Below, piece by piece: positions 1-7,937 of a stretch of DNA of 51,148 nucleotides. The DNA is from Muribaculaceae bacterium. Its GTDB lineage: Bacteria; Bacteroidota; Bacteroidia; Bacteroidales; Muribaculaceae. The translations under genes and the position numbers were made by a program. The notes beneath the pieces were generated by a model that had not been told where the DNA came from, did no database searches, and saw only the letters and a program-made list of their open reading frames with translations. The stretch's first letter is position 1. Each line of letters starts with the position of its first letter. The stretch spans positions 1-51,148 of the forward strand of contig JAIDSL010000146.1 of assembly GCA_029061255.1 (NCBI GenBank), read 5' to 3'.

Positions 1-157
1 ACACATGAGGAACTTCCGTCCAACGGTAGATGGTGAGCACCTGCGACAGAACGCGTCTGTCTGTTCCGATGCATTGGGCTCTCGGGTCTGTGGGGATGAA
101 GCGGACGGTCTTCTTTAAGTTGTCATCGTTGTCAGCGTTTTCGTCGTTTTCAGCGAT
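1..157 (-). CDS. Partial ORF leaving the left edge, function unknown
   Basis: Read on the minus strand, 52 codons stay open from position 157 to the edge. The translation begins with an Asp/Asn/Glu-rich stretch (IAENDENADNDDN) and continues with LKKTVRFIPTDPRAQ and then VLSQVLTIYRWTEVPHV, which looks like genuine protein sequence. A TGA lies directly upstream (158-160) and no ATG, GTG or TTG start is visible in the open part, so the true start is unclear. The acidic stretch is a near copy of the one encoded at 213-260, shifted by 103 bases and therefore in another frame. It could be the 5' end of a real gene read by frameshift, or a broken gene. No family is recognised. Confidence 0.35.
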   Translation of the reverse strand, partial: MAENDENADNDDNLKKTVRFIPTDPRAQCIGTDRRVLSQVLTIYRWTEVPHV

Positions 158-209
158 TCAGACAAACTTCGGGGCGGCTACTTAGGAGGGTTCCCTTGAC
201 CCGGGAGGG

Positions 210-287
210 TCAGTTTTCATCGTTTTCATCGTCGTCAGCGTTGTCGTCGTTGTCAGCGATACTTATGATGAAAGCATAAGGGCTCAT
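210..287 (-). CDS. Short acidic leader-type ORF (25 aa)
   Basis: An ATG at 287 opens a 25-codon frame ending at TGA 212-210. The peptide starts MSPYAFIISIA and ends in a run of Asp, Asn and Glu. An 11-codon ORF (MASKYTASRRI) ends just upstream, and its TGA overlaps this ATG as ATGA, an arrangement typical of coupled translation. The acidic part recurs just downstream in another frame (see 1-157). Whether it is translated is unknown; it may be a leader peptide or a duplicated 5' end of the partial downstream gene. Confidence 0.25.
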   Translation of the reverse strand: MSPYAFIISIADNDDNADDDENDEN

Positions 288-378
288 ATTCGCCTGGAAG
301 CCGTATACTTACTTGCCATAGACCTGATTGCCGCGAGCTTCGGCAACCGGTTGGGTTTCGTTTCCAGGTGCAAAGTTA
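288..378 (-). promoter_or_regulatory. Putative -7 element and structured 5' leader
   Basis: On the minus strand TAACTTTG (378-371) matches the Bacteroidota -7 consensus TAnnTTTG; no TTTG is seen at the right distance upstream. The transcript would then fold: positions 362-368 pair with 293-299 (7 bp), and inside that, 341-346 pair with 328-333 (TTGCCG with CGGCAA). The short ORFs follow at once. The pairings are seen directly; function as a regulatory leader is inferred. Confidence 0.4.
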
Positions 379-413
379 CAACATAAAAATAGGGGGCATC
401 CCTTATCGCCATC

Positions 414-440
414 AAAAAATTAAGCTTCGCTTAATTTTTT
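414..440. terminator. Bidirectional hairpin with A/T tails
   Basis: A perfect 12-bp inverted repeat, AAAAAATTAAGC with GCTTAATTTTTT around a 3-base TTC loop. The A run on one side and T run on the other make it usable as an intrinsic terminator on either strand, most simply for the minus-strand gene at 712-2244. Confidence 0.6.
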
Positions 441-711
441 CGTTTTCCGTTGTGCGTTTTCCGTTTTCCGTATTTTATATAGAGGAGCACAGAATATAAT
501 TTATTGGATAATAAGAAATTCTACAGCAACGCAGATTCGGCTTCGCCGCCGACTTCGGCGCCCCCGGCGAGGGCGAAGCCCAACGCGATCCGCGTGAAAG
601 CTAAATCAAAAATAATCAATTCGATGGAAGAAGTTCAATGGTAGATAGCTACGCAGTTTTTAATTTCTGAATATTGCGCTACAATGAGTTCGTAAGAAAA
701 GGGATTGACAG
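441..711. other. Non-coding stretch, no gene seen
   Basis: It begins with repeated CGTTTTCCGT units (441-475). Around 531-600 there is a GC-rich patch of TTCGGC/GGCGAAGCC-type dyads in otherwise AT-rich DNA. No ORF with a convincing start or family match is visible on either strand. Confidence 0.4.
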
Positions 712-2244
712 TTAATGCGTATCGAAAGTACGGAGGCTGTCTGGATCTATACCTACTGCTGAGAGCCAGTAGGAAAGGCAATGGCAGACAAGCTCACAAT
801 CGTCAGGAAGAGATACCGTCACAGCTGTCGTCTCATCATTCTCCGGTTCATACTCATACGTTCGGATTCCTGGTTCAAAATACAGTCTGTAGAATTCCTC
901 TTTTTGCTCCCGGTTGAGATAGAGAGTGCAGACAGCATTCACAACTGGCTCAAAATAATAGCAATCAGAAAGATCCTGTCTGCTTATCTCCATTACAAGC
1001 CTGCCATCGTCGTCATACAAACAGGTTTTTCTGACCTCCTGTCCTATCCGATACCATTCAAGATTCTTATATATCTGATAGATAGTAGGAGAAGGCTCTG
1101 TTTCCCGGAACGCCTTATAATCAAGGTCTTCGCCGTCAGGAGAAAGGCCGTGAATTCTTTCAGACTCCTCTATTTCAAACTTTTCGTCATAATAAGCCCG
1201 CATTTTCCCAACTTCATCAAGCAAATGGGACAGTTTGGCAGGCTCATCCTCTGAGCCGTCAGGATAGAAACTGAAATACCAGTCTGACAAGTCCTCGTTT
1301 TCATCATAACAGTCTTCTTCAGACTCGTAGTCTTTACAAACACTGAAATCGAGCGAGACCACAATTTCATCTTTATCAACATCAGGATTCAGGAAAAGGA
1401 AATAATCGGTAAGAAAGCGAAGATCCTCATCCGAAATACCACAAGAGAAATATTCCCAATATCCATTACGACCAACCGACAGATCCAGACAGTCGAAATT
1501 TCGGTATGAGCGTCTTTTATCGATCTCGTCCTGGTCTTCCCAGTATTCTTCAAATGACATATCAATCGATTCGTCGATAGAATCAACATACAAGCTCATC
1601 CTCTTTGCTCTATCCGCAATACAATCGGACAAGCCGGATACTTGTAGAAATACACAATCGTCATATGAAAACTTAAGTTCTTTCAGTTTTGCCACGGCTT
1701 TTCCAAGCGCGACAGGCACCTTTATCTCTTCAGGCAAGAACAGTTTCAACCTATCTCCTGAAGTAAACGACATATTCTTGCATATAACCAGTTCTGAAGT
1801 ATCCTTATATCCAAAGACCTGTAGATAGTATGTCATGAATCTGGCTGCGGCCCACACATCCATCGCCACAATGGCAACAGACTTAGCATACCCATGATCT
1901 ACAAATAAATCAGCAAATCTTGAGGACATCAGGCAGTAAAGAGCTGACTTTCCATGGCGAGTCAGATCGCACTTCCAGAGATCGATCTCTATTTCAAAGC
2001 CAATATCAAAAAGAGATGGCATCGTGTCAACAACATTTATACGGAACTCAGGCATGTTCGGGATATCTTCCTGAGTGTCTCCGGGCTCTGGAGTTAGAGC
2101 ATCGTTGAATTCCAAATAAGGTACACGCAGACCGTTGTAATTATTATTATTGATAATATCGGTGAGAGCCTCTTCAATTCCAGGAAACGGGGCAATACTC
2201 TCCAGATATTTCAGATCATATTCAGTTAGGCATCTATACTCCAT
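712..2244 (-). CDS. Hypothetical acidic protein, 510 aa
   Basis: An unbroken 510-codon frame that starts MEYRCLTEYDLKYL and ends SLRTFDTH. It is strongly acidic, with many Asp/Glu runs in the second half (for example YESEEDCYDENEDLSDW near residues 305-320), and rich in Tyr and Cys. There is no signal peptide, membrane segment or family motif I can name, so a soluble cytoplasmic protein is likely. It stands alone: a pseudogene fragment lies upstream and non-coding DNA downstream. It sits in a zone with an ADP-ribosylglycohydrolase-family gene and another orphan acidic protein, so it may be an accessory (conflict or phage-derived) gene, but nothing in the sequence proves this. Confidence 0.75.
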   Translation of the reverse strand: MEYRCLTEYDLKYLESIAPFPGIEEALTDIINNNNYNGLRVPYLEFNDALTPEPGDTQEDIPNMPEFRINVVDTMPSLFDIGFEIEIDLWKCDLTRHGKSALYCLMSSRFADLFVDHGYAKSVAIVAMDVWAAARFMTYYLQVFGYKDTSELVICKNMSFTSGDRLKLFLPEEIKVPVALGKAVAKLKELKFSYDDCVFLQVSGLSDCIADRAKRMSLYVDSIDESIDMSFEEYWEDQDEIDKRRSYRNFDCLDLSVGRNGYWEYFSCGISDEDLRFLTDYFLFLNPDVDKDEIVVSLDFSVCKDYESEEDCYDENEDLSDWYFSFYPDGSEDEPAKLSHLLDEVGKMRAYYDEKFEIEESERIHGLSPDGEDLDYKAFRETEPSPTIYQIYKNLEWYRIGQEVRKTCLYDDDGRLVMEISRQDLSDCYYFEPVVNAVCTLYLNREQKEEFYRLYFEPGIRTYEYEPENDETTAVTVSLPDDCELVCHCLSYWLSAVGIDPDSLRTFDTH

Positions 2245-2272
2245 CTCATATCATTTTATAGCATAAAGTTCC

Positions 2273-2434
2273 TCATTCCGTGCTCACTTCAGTTGTAGAA
2301 ATTATTATTTCCCAATGATCTTTCCGATTTGTGCCGACTCTCCAGATTATCCCCTCATCCTTTAATAGTTGAATATAAACGCTTACAGTCCGTTCTGCTA
2401 TTAATGCTTCTTGTGCAAGTATACTAATTGTTCC
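2273..2434 (-). pseudogene. Remnant of a winged-helix C-terminal domain
   Basis: Read on the minus strand, 53 codons from 2434 to the TGA at 2275-2273 give TISILAQEALIAERTVSVYI, then QLLKDEGIIWRVGTNRKDHW and EIII. This is the classic winged-helix pattern (helix, ERTV recognition helix, LKDEGII, R.G..+..W) found at the C-terminus of AlbA_2/ATP-binding regulators related to the RecG-like family. A TGA lies immediately upstream in frame (2437-2435) and no start exists, so only the tail survives. The upstream frame FESYPEFPLRN may be its shifted continuation. It is too short to be functional as seen. Confidence 0.6.
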
Positions 2435-2475
2435 TCAGGGGAAATTCCGGATAACTTTCAAAAAAAGAATTTAAA

Positions 2476-3561
2476 TTATAGTTTTGGGTTGGGGCAGTTT
2501 TGGGAACCAAGTGTGTCTGCCATATCAAGAATCATATCATGAAGTTGGATTGAATCAGTGAACTTTTCGGGTATAGCTTCATATCCGACAATCGCTCCTA
2601 TGATATTTCCAGCTACGGCCCCGGTTGAGTCGCTGTCGCCTCCGTGGTTGACCGCACATACAAGGCAGGCATCGAAGTCATCGATGTAGCGGAGCACGGA
2701 GAAAATTGCGATAGCCAAAGTCTCCTCTGCTACCCACCCCGCTCCTATACAGAATTCGATTATTCCACCGTCTGTCCAGTCGTCGGGTCTACATTCAGAC
2801 AGTCTTACAGATTCCTCAATGGCTTTCCTAAACGACTTCATAAAGATACCGGATTCACCATAGACCTCGCAAACCGTTTTCAATGATTTCGATACAATAG
2901 ACTTGAAGACACCCCTGTCTACGTGGTCGGCGCATAGACACATCTGCACGATTACTGCCAGCGCTGCGGAAGCATAGGTACTGTGCGGATGAGAATGGGT
3001 CAGTTCTGCAATCTCGCCGGCGAGCGAGGCCGTCTTTGCGAGAGGCCAACCATGCGTCGCACCATAGATTCCTACAGGGGCGACACGCATCACACCGCCA
3101 CAACCTTTGCTGTTGTTGAATACCCCTCGGCCTTCATGAATAGCCATGAGAGAATCAATACAAGTCCTGCCGGGAGCCCGGCGGCAATTCAGTTCTCCGA
3201 TTCCAGCAAGTTTAGAATCATACTTCCGGTCTACGGTCACTCCCTCCTGGAAACCCATCCATATCAGATATGCCGCGCATACTGTAGGGACAATAGGAGT
3301 TCCTCCTCGTTCCGCTTCGAGCAGCCCCTCAGCTGTATACAGTGTCATCTGGGTATCGTCGGAAAACAGGGCTTTCTGAAAGCGCTGGCTCTCATCGAGC
3401 CATGGATAGCTCAGATCATATTCCGTAAGTCCGGACGCTCCATATTTCGCCTTTATGTCAGCCTTTGAGGGTATAAACTCCAATGGATATCCGAAGGCAT
3501 CCCCGATCGCTCCTCCCATCAGCGATCCTCGTATCTTATCCTGTATTTTTTCTGCTTCCAT
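2476..3561 (-). CDS. ADP-ribosylglycohydrolase (DraG/ARH) family protein
   Basis: A 361-aa protein of the ADP-ribosylglycohydrolase superfamily, enzymes that remove ADP-ribose from proteins, nucleic acids or small molecules using a dinuclear Mg or Mn site. Family landmarks in order: GSLMGGAIGDAFGYPLEF (about residues 12-29), LFSDDTQMTLYTAEGLL (about 65-81; the DDT metal ligands), NNSKGCGGVMRVAPVG (about 148-163), THSHPHSTYASAA (about 188-200), and NHGGDSDSTGAVAGNIIGA (about 305-323; the D-D-S-T metal ligands). All metal-binding positions look intact and the length is normal. No signal peptide, so cytoplasmic. It is monocistronic between orphan genes. The substrate cannot be predicted; reversal of a toxin modification or a housekeeping role are both possible. 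Confidence 0.93.
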   Translation of the reverse strand: MEAEKIQDKIRGSLMGGAIGDAFGYPLEFIPSKADIKAKYGASGLTEYDLSYPWLDESQRFQKALFSDDTQMTLYTAEGLLEAERGGTPIVPTVCAAYLIWMGFQEGVTVDRKYDSKLAGIGELNCRRAPGRTCIDSLMAIHEGRGVFNNSKGCGGVMRVAPVGIYGATHGWPLAKTASLAGEIAELTHSHPHSTYASAALAVIVQMCLCADHVDRGVFKSIVSKSLKTVCEVYGESGIFMKSFRKAIEESVRLSECRPDDWTDGGIIEFCIGAGWVAEETLAIAIFSVLRYIDDFDACLVCAVNHGGDSDSTGAVAGNIIGAIVGYEAIPEKFTDSIQLHDMILDMADTLGSQNCPNPKL

Positions 3562-3613
3562 AGTTACGTTGTCCGTTTTTTGTTTCCGGATAGGCTAAAT
3601 TACAACTAATTCA

Positions 3614-3650
3614 TGAGATATGCAAGGAATTTGGTGTCCATATTGTCCAT
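3614..3650. repeat. 37-bp direct repeat, copy 1
   Basis: It matches 4513-4549 at 36 of 37 positions; the pair brackets the gene at 3822-4463. Its right half holds TGTCCATATTGTCCA, which occurs again at 19264-19278. The rest of this gap (3651-3821) has short imperfect dyads and resembles dispersed repeat DNA rather than a gene. Confidence 0.85.
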
Positions 3651-3821
3651 AGCGCCACGCGCAAGTATAGAGTATTAAGTATCGACTTCGCAATATTGGT
3701 GCTCCGCACAATATGGAAGATTCCGAGAGCTTGGCCATTGTTACCATTGGACGATAGGCGTGCCCGGAGGTCGCTTGCCACCTACCGATGTCGCGGGAGG
3801 ATGGACGAGACCGGACATGCT

Positions 3822-4463
3822 TTAAATATTTGATGATAAATCCATAAGACCTGAAAGTTTCCAAAGATATGGTTCAAGTGATATGAGGAATTTTCGGAAC
3901 TCATCATGCGCCTTCTTGTTCCGAGAATTGATCTTCATCCTGTTGAAGAAATTACTGTCTTTTCCGACAAAGCTACCTTCTATCACCATGGTCTGTCTGT
4001 CAAGGATCAGTTTCGTATTAAAACCGGCATCCTTGCATTCCATATTAAACTTATCAAGCATCGCTTCTACTGTTTCAGCATACAGAGGCTCTATGACAAG
4101 ATATACTTCCTCCGATTTATTACCCTCACTGGTATCAAGATACGTCAGCTCCCAATGCTCATTTCCTTCGACACCGTATAGTTCCTTTATCTTAGCAGCT
4201 TTTGCAGCCACATACTCATCTAAATCTTTCATCAAATCCCTATCATCATCCATACAGTCATTATCATCGATAATGGAAATCGAAGGATTATTACTGTAAG
4301 ATGCAAAAACACCGACCATGTGTCCGGCATCGTCCCATCTCGTGTTCAGAACTTCATCAGCAGGATAAAGCATCACAATCATATTAGGAGCCTTCATTTT
4401 CTCCCGCATCATTGCCTTGAGAGCTTCCTCAAGGCTGGAGTAAGAATCAGCACAATTAGGCAT
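3822..4463 (-). CDS. Hypothetical protein, 213 aa
   Basis: The frame starts MPNCADSYSSLEEALKAMM and contains a central acidic patch (IIDDNDCMDDDRDLMKDLDE, about residues 63-82), a middle region EVYLVIEPLYAETVEAMLDKF, and ends LWKLSGLMDLSSNI. No signal peptide, transmembrane helix or known motif is visible. It is flanked on both sides by the 37-bp repeat, which suggests a mobile or duplicated cassette. The function is unknown. The Cys and charged residues show no metal-binding spacing. It is not in tight operon contact with either neighbour. Confidence 0.65.
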   Translation of the reverse strand: MPNCADSYSSLEEALKAMMREKMKAPNMIVMLYPADEVLNTRWDDAGHMVGVFASYSNNPSISIIDDNDCMDDDRDLMKDLDEYVAAKAAKIKELYGVEGNEHWELTYLDTSEGNKSEEVYLVIEPLYAETVEAMLDKFNMECKDAGFNTKLILDRQTMVIEGSFVGKDSNFFNRMKINSRNKKAHDEFRKFLISLEPYLWKLSGLMDLSSNI

Positions 4464-4512
4464 AATATAAGTTTTGATTTAACGTTTGATGACATAGTTA
4501 GAGAAATTTTGT

Positions 4513-4549
4513 GAGATATGCAAGGAATATGGTGTCCATATTGTCCATT
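4513..4549. repeat. 37-bp direct repeat, copy 2
   Basis: Second copy of the repeat at 3614-3650 (one mismatch). It sits 50 bases upstream of the 213-aa gene and 29 bases past the end of the FISUMP-like lipoprotein gene at 4579, so it could lie in the 3' untranslated end of the large operon. Confidence 0.85.
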
Positions 4550-4578
4550 AAGCCATAATGAACAACTAACCTTATGTC

Positions 4579-5253
4579 TTATTTTTTAACACATCTTACA
4601 TTAATTTTAGATGCATGGGTCGCTCCACTAATCTTAGGTATAACGTCGGCAGACTGCATGAAAAGAATGGTAGCCGCTGACAAGTGCTGTGAATACTCAG
4701 TCGTAGTATCATAATCAATCCAGAAATAGCCCATGTCTCCTTCATATTTTAAGACATCACTATAATCAAGGAATATTCCTCCAGCAGGAAGAAAAATCAA
4801 GTTTCCATTCGGCCCTTGTCCTGAGTATCCATATATAAAATTTACCGTCGTCCATCTCCATGAACAATAATCAACCAGTTCTCTTGCTTGTTCCCATGAT
4901 GGCATTGACATTTCTTTGGGTATCTGATTTCTTGCATCCTTCCATGTTAAATAAACACCATAATCTTCCTTCAATGTAGCATCAAGATTACGTGTACACC
5001 ATAGAGTTCCGGAAGGCAATCCTAAATCAACAAAAGTATACTTGATACCATTATTATTTACAATACTATTATTATCATCCAGTGAGGAATCATTGTCATT
5101 CTGACCTCTTCTTTCCTCTTCAAACTTAGCAACTATTTCTGAATCCAGACATTCATCATCAATAATGCAACCCGACATCATTAGGGCTACAAATAAAAAA
5201 AAAGAATTTAATAGCTTATTTTTCATAATTATTTTACTTATAATTGCATTCAA
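4579..5253 (-). CDS. Lipoprotein with FISUMP-like domain
   Basis: A 224-aa exported lipoprotein: hydrophobic signal (KLLNSFFLFVALMMSGC) with lipobox MSGC, acidic linker, then a domain beginning YTFVDLGLPSGTLWCTRNLD. VDLGLPSGTLW is the hallmark of the Fibrobacter succinogenes major paralogous (FISUMP-type) domain that Bacteroidota attach to surface proteins. The domain continues with aromatic-rich blocks (YGVYLTWKDA, SWEQARELVDYCSW, NLIFLPAGG) and ends IRCVKK-like (KINVRCVKK), the normal closing motif. M10 (MKNKLL) may be the true start. Its start overlaps the stop of the upstream gene (ATGA at 5250-5253), so it is the last gene of the large minus-strand cluster. Likely on the cell surface or periplasmic face; ligand unknown. 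Confidence 0.8.
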   Translation of the reverse strand: MNAIISKIIMKNKLLNSFFLFVALMMSGCIIDDECLDSEIVAKFEEERRGQNDNDSSLDDNNSIVNNNGIKYTFVDLGLPSGTLWCTRNLDATLKEDYGVYLTWKDARNQIPKEMSMPSWEQARELVDYCSWRWTTVNFIYGYSGQGPNGNLIFLPAGGIFLDYSDVLKYEGDMGYFWIDYDTTTEYSQHLSAATILFMQSADVIPKISGATHASKINVRCVKK

Positions 5254-6578
5254 CCACCAAACGCAATACCCACTGAAAAAGATAACTGATTGGATATATT
5301 AGGATTATACGCATCTTTAACGAACTGACGCATATAGCCTACACCCATCATAAATGCCTTAATTCTAAAAAACAACTCGGCATTCAAAGACAAACCACTT
5401 TTATATTCATAATCTGCTGTTAGAACCTTTGGTTCTGACGTACTGAGATAGTAGGCCCATCCTGGTCCAATTTGAAGATATAACTTATGCCATAATCTAA
5501 ACATTGGTCCTGCAGACAAAGTCATAGAAGTAGACCGTATTGTATGAGTCTGATTTCCATTATCTGAATCATAAAAATCAGATTCTCCATAGGTTGTGTT
5601 TATCTTCGATTTAGCATCCGCACAGTAAGACAGATAAAATCCCCAATCTTTACACCCAGATAGATTAAAACCAAATGGTTGTAAATTAGTTCCATGGTAA
5701 AGAATAAATCCATAGCGCACCATCTCGTCTAAGCGAAATATTTGATGCGTCCGAGGTGCAACATTAATTGTTTTTTCTACAGTTCCAAATGAAATAGAAT
5801 TTGGTTTTCCAATCATCACATATCTACCCAACATTCCATCATAATTGTACGTATCTCTACCTCCTCCACTTATATAATTTGCTTCCGGACTCTGAATAGA
5901 CTTGAATTCAACTTGCGATGCATTGTATACAGTCACTGATCCACTTACCTTTGCATCAATCTCTTGACCATCTCCTTTTACATTCACTTTCTGCGAATAT
6001 TCATAATCCTTATACTTGGAAGTGATGTAGTGAGCACCTTCTTCCAATTTCTTTAAATATTCATTATTGTTGTAATAGGAGCCTGTAGTATAGTCTTCGT
6101 CTATATAAAGTTGAACAAAAGGCTCAGCGAATATAGTCACTGCATACGTATTGTCATTTTCTCCTGTCTCAGCAATTCGAATCTCGGGGGCAGTGACACC
6201 TTTTACGTTGACCTCCCAAAGTTCCATACTCCTGATTGGATATGGGAAATCAATAACCACCTGATGAAAATCATTACTTCTTATCCTGATATCCTTGCTA
6301 CCCTTTAGAAGATTTATACGATATTCAATACCATCTGCGAGATAGTTCTTTATGGGCTCACCAAAGACATTTCCATCAAAAGTCAAATCGTCTATTTCAG
6401 AACGCACTATCAATACAGATATTGTATCCCCATTCAAATCTGTCCTTATCATGTCTTCAGGAAGACGAAGTGGCTGATTCCTTACAAAATCACTGGATAA
6501 ATGGGCATATCTGTTATCTTGTCCGATACAGACATTGATTGACACTATATACAATAATAAGATTACAACAAAACGCAT
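5250..6578 (-). CDS. Exported protein: shared N-domain, PEGA-like segment, outer-membrane barrel
   Basis: 442 aa with a signal peptide (MRFVVILLLYIVSINVCIG). Residues about 45-145 resemble the N-terminal domain of the three genes upstream (LNGDTISVLIVRSEID, LTFDGNVFGEPI, IEYRINLLKG). A PEGA-like segment follows (LEEGAHYITSKYKDYEYSQ, about 185-203). The last 190 residues alternate polar and aromatic/hydrophobic positions (MFRLWHKLYLQIGPGWAYYL, LNAELFFRIKAFMMGVGY) and end SFSVGIAFGG, which suits an outer-membrane beta-barrel. It is 2 bases from the upstream gene and overlaps the next by 4, so it is firmly in the operon. It probably anchors the exported part of the system in the outer membrane. 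No enzyme motif seen. Confidence 0.75.
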   Translation of the reverse strand: MRFVVILLLYIVSINVCIGQDNRYAHLSSDFVRNQPLRLPEDMIRTDLNGDTISVLIVRSEIDDLTFDGNVFGEPIKNYLADGIEYRINLLKGSKDIRIRSNDFHQVVIDFPYPIRSMELWEVNVKGVTAPEIRIAETGENDNTYAVTIFAEPFVQLYIDEDYTTGSYYNNNEYLKKLEEGAHYITSKYKDYEYSQKVNVKGDGQEIDAKVSGSVTVYNASQVEFKSIQSPEANYISGGGRDTYNYDGMLGRYVMIGKPNSISFGTVEKTINVAPRTHQIFRLDEMVRYGFILYHGTNLQPFGFNLSGCKDWGFYLSYCADAKSKINTTYGESDFYDSDNGNQTHTIRSTSMTLSAGPMFRLWHKLYLQIGPGWAYYLSTSEPKVLTADYEYKSGLSLNAELFFRIKAFMMGVGYMRQFVKDAYNPNISNQLSFSVGIAFGG

Positions 6579-6580
6579 AT

Positions 6581-7177
6581 CTATATCTTTTTGAGTTTCA
6601 CAGTTCTCAATTTAGTTGATTTATTCGGGTTTACTTTTATATTTCTGATCACTCTTCTTTCATACCCACTTTTTAATATCTCCAAATCATATATACCTTC
6701 CAGGACTTCTAAATTTTTTATAGGTGTTCGTCCTAATTCAATCCTATCTTTCCCAGATATCAAGGTCACCACAGCCCCTGAAGGATCACTTGCGCACACA
6801 ATGCTTCCTCTCTCGGTAGACTTATACAAAGTTGCTTCATAGGTGTGTTTTGACTGAATTTTAGGCATTCGAATCTGAAGTTTGTGTCCGGTCTGATCCA
6901 CTATATCGAGCCTTGTTGTATTAGCACGCAAATACACATAATATATACCCGATTCGTAGCTTATGTCACCTTCAACATTGCCCACGAACTTCAACTCGGG
7001 AATAGTAGAATGCACCATCAACACTCCACACTCAAGTCCTTTAGAATCAACACGAGGGTTACGGGCTGCGTACACATTCATCGGCATAAGTTCAACTTCT
7101 TTATCCAGACGAATAGCTTGTGCCACAATATCAAACGCATAAGATAAAAGAAGAAACGCAATAATTGTTAACCGCAT
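6581..7177 (-). CDS. Exported PEGA-domain protein, 198 aa
   Basis: Signal peptide MRLTIIAFLLLSYAFDIVAQ. Residues about 40-120 match the shared N-terminal domain of this gene group (VDSKGLECGVLMVHSTIPEL, KFVGNVEG, YYVYLRANTTRLDI). Residues about 125-198 form a PEGA domain: GAVVTLISGKDRIELGRTPI followed by LEGIYDLEILKSGYERRV, the expected G-x-Y-x-[LI] and SGY pattern of these small surface-protein beta domains. Lys-rich end (TVKLKKI). Only 2 bases separate it from the downstream barrel protein. Periplasmic or surface; it has no catalytic motif and may be a structural or binding part. Confidence 0.8.
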   Translation of the reverse strand: MRLTIIAFLLLSYAFDIVAQAIRLDKEVELMPMNVYAARNPRVDSKGLECGVLMVHSTIPELKFVGNVEGDISYESGIYYVYLRANTTRLDIVDQTGHKLQIRMPKIQSKHTYEATLYKSTERGSIVCASDPSGAVVTLISGKDRIELGRTPIKNLEVLEGIYDLEILKSGYERRVIRNIKVNPNKSTKLRTVKLKKI

Positions 7178-7312
7178 ATTAAAAGATATTTAATGAGTTT
7201 ATATCGAATATTTCTTCTATAAGAAGCTGGAATTGATCCCTTCTCAAAACAACGAAAACCTTTAGATTCAACTTTATAGTACTGATAAAATAGTTTATTA
7301 AATTTGTATAAA

Positions 7313-7936
7313 TCACTTACCAAAGTTAAGTTTTACAGTTTTACTTCCTAAACCTCCAGCAACATTAACCGTTCCATCCAGTTGCTTCAATCCATGAGAA
7401 TATGCTTTATATTCATATTCACCAAATGGTACAAGTTTCTGTGAGATGTGTTCTTTAACCTCCCACTTGATTCCGTCCACTATTATACTATCCAACGGCT
7501 CATCTGACTTAAAGGTTAAAATCCTTGATCCCAGTCCAACGATCTGTTTTTCATTTTTTGGGAAAATTCGTAAAAGATAAAATTCTCCACCTTTTACACC
7601 TCTCTTCGCATCATCAAATCTTGTAAAATCAATATCTAACGGAAGATTTCCTTCACTATAAAGTCTAATGTGTCGAGATCCATCACATAAGTAAAGAATA
7701 CTTCTATTGTTATGCTTCTCAATGCCACTTATTGCATTACCCTCAACTTCTACAAATTTAATATCATCTGCTATGATCTCAATTTGAGCTGTAACATCAT
7801 TATTCAAATCAAATTTTTCTGGCAAACTTAGAGAAGAGTCTGGATTGTGTACCCTTTCAATTGAGTACACAATCTCATCTCCTTTTATATTAAGCGCAAC
7901 ATAAAACAGTGTCAAAAGGCAAAGTAAACGAACCAT
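7313..7936 (-). CDS. Exported protein with shared N-domain and PEGA-like C-terminus
   Basis: The frame is open to 8005, but the upstream Met would place a charged stretch before the signal sequence; MVRLLCLLTLFYVALNIKG at 7936 is a proper signal peptide, so that start is preferred. It leaves 1 base between this gene and the stop of the upstream gene (7938). Mature protein: shared domain (LNNDVTAQIEIIADDIKF, VEVEGNAISG, SILYLCDGSRHIRLY), then a PEGA-like module (IIVDGIKWEV, LVPFGEYEYKAYSHGLK) and a C-terminal KTVKLNFGK much like the KLRTVKLKKI end of the next gene. No catalytic motif. Likely periplasmic partner of its three paralogue-like neighbours. Confidence 0.75.
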   Translation of the reverse strand: MVRLLCLLTLFYVALNIKGDEIVYSIERVHNPDSSLSLPEKFDLNNDVTAQIEIIADDIKFVEVEGNAISGIEKHNNRSILYLCDGSRHIRLYSEGNLPLDIDFTRFDDAKRGVKGGEFYLLRIFPKNEKQIVGLGSRILTFKSDEPLDSIIVDGIKWEVKEHISQKLVPFGEYEYKAYSHGLKQLDGTVNVAGGLGSKTVKLNFGK

Positions 7937-7937
7937 T

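Noticed and set aside
3595..3864. 89-aa ORF on the minus strand downstream of the glycohydrolase gene region
   Set aside because: It reads through the 37-bp repeat and dyad-rich DNA, overlaps the end of the 213-aa gene and has no domain or signal features.
7168..7320. About 50 open codons (QYYKVESKGFRCFEKG...) in the gap between two PEGA-type genes
   Set aside because: No ATG start and it overlaps the start of the next gene; likely chance or an old relic. Not enough for a feature.
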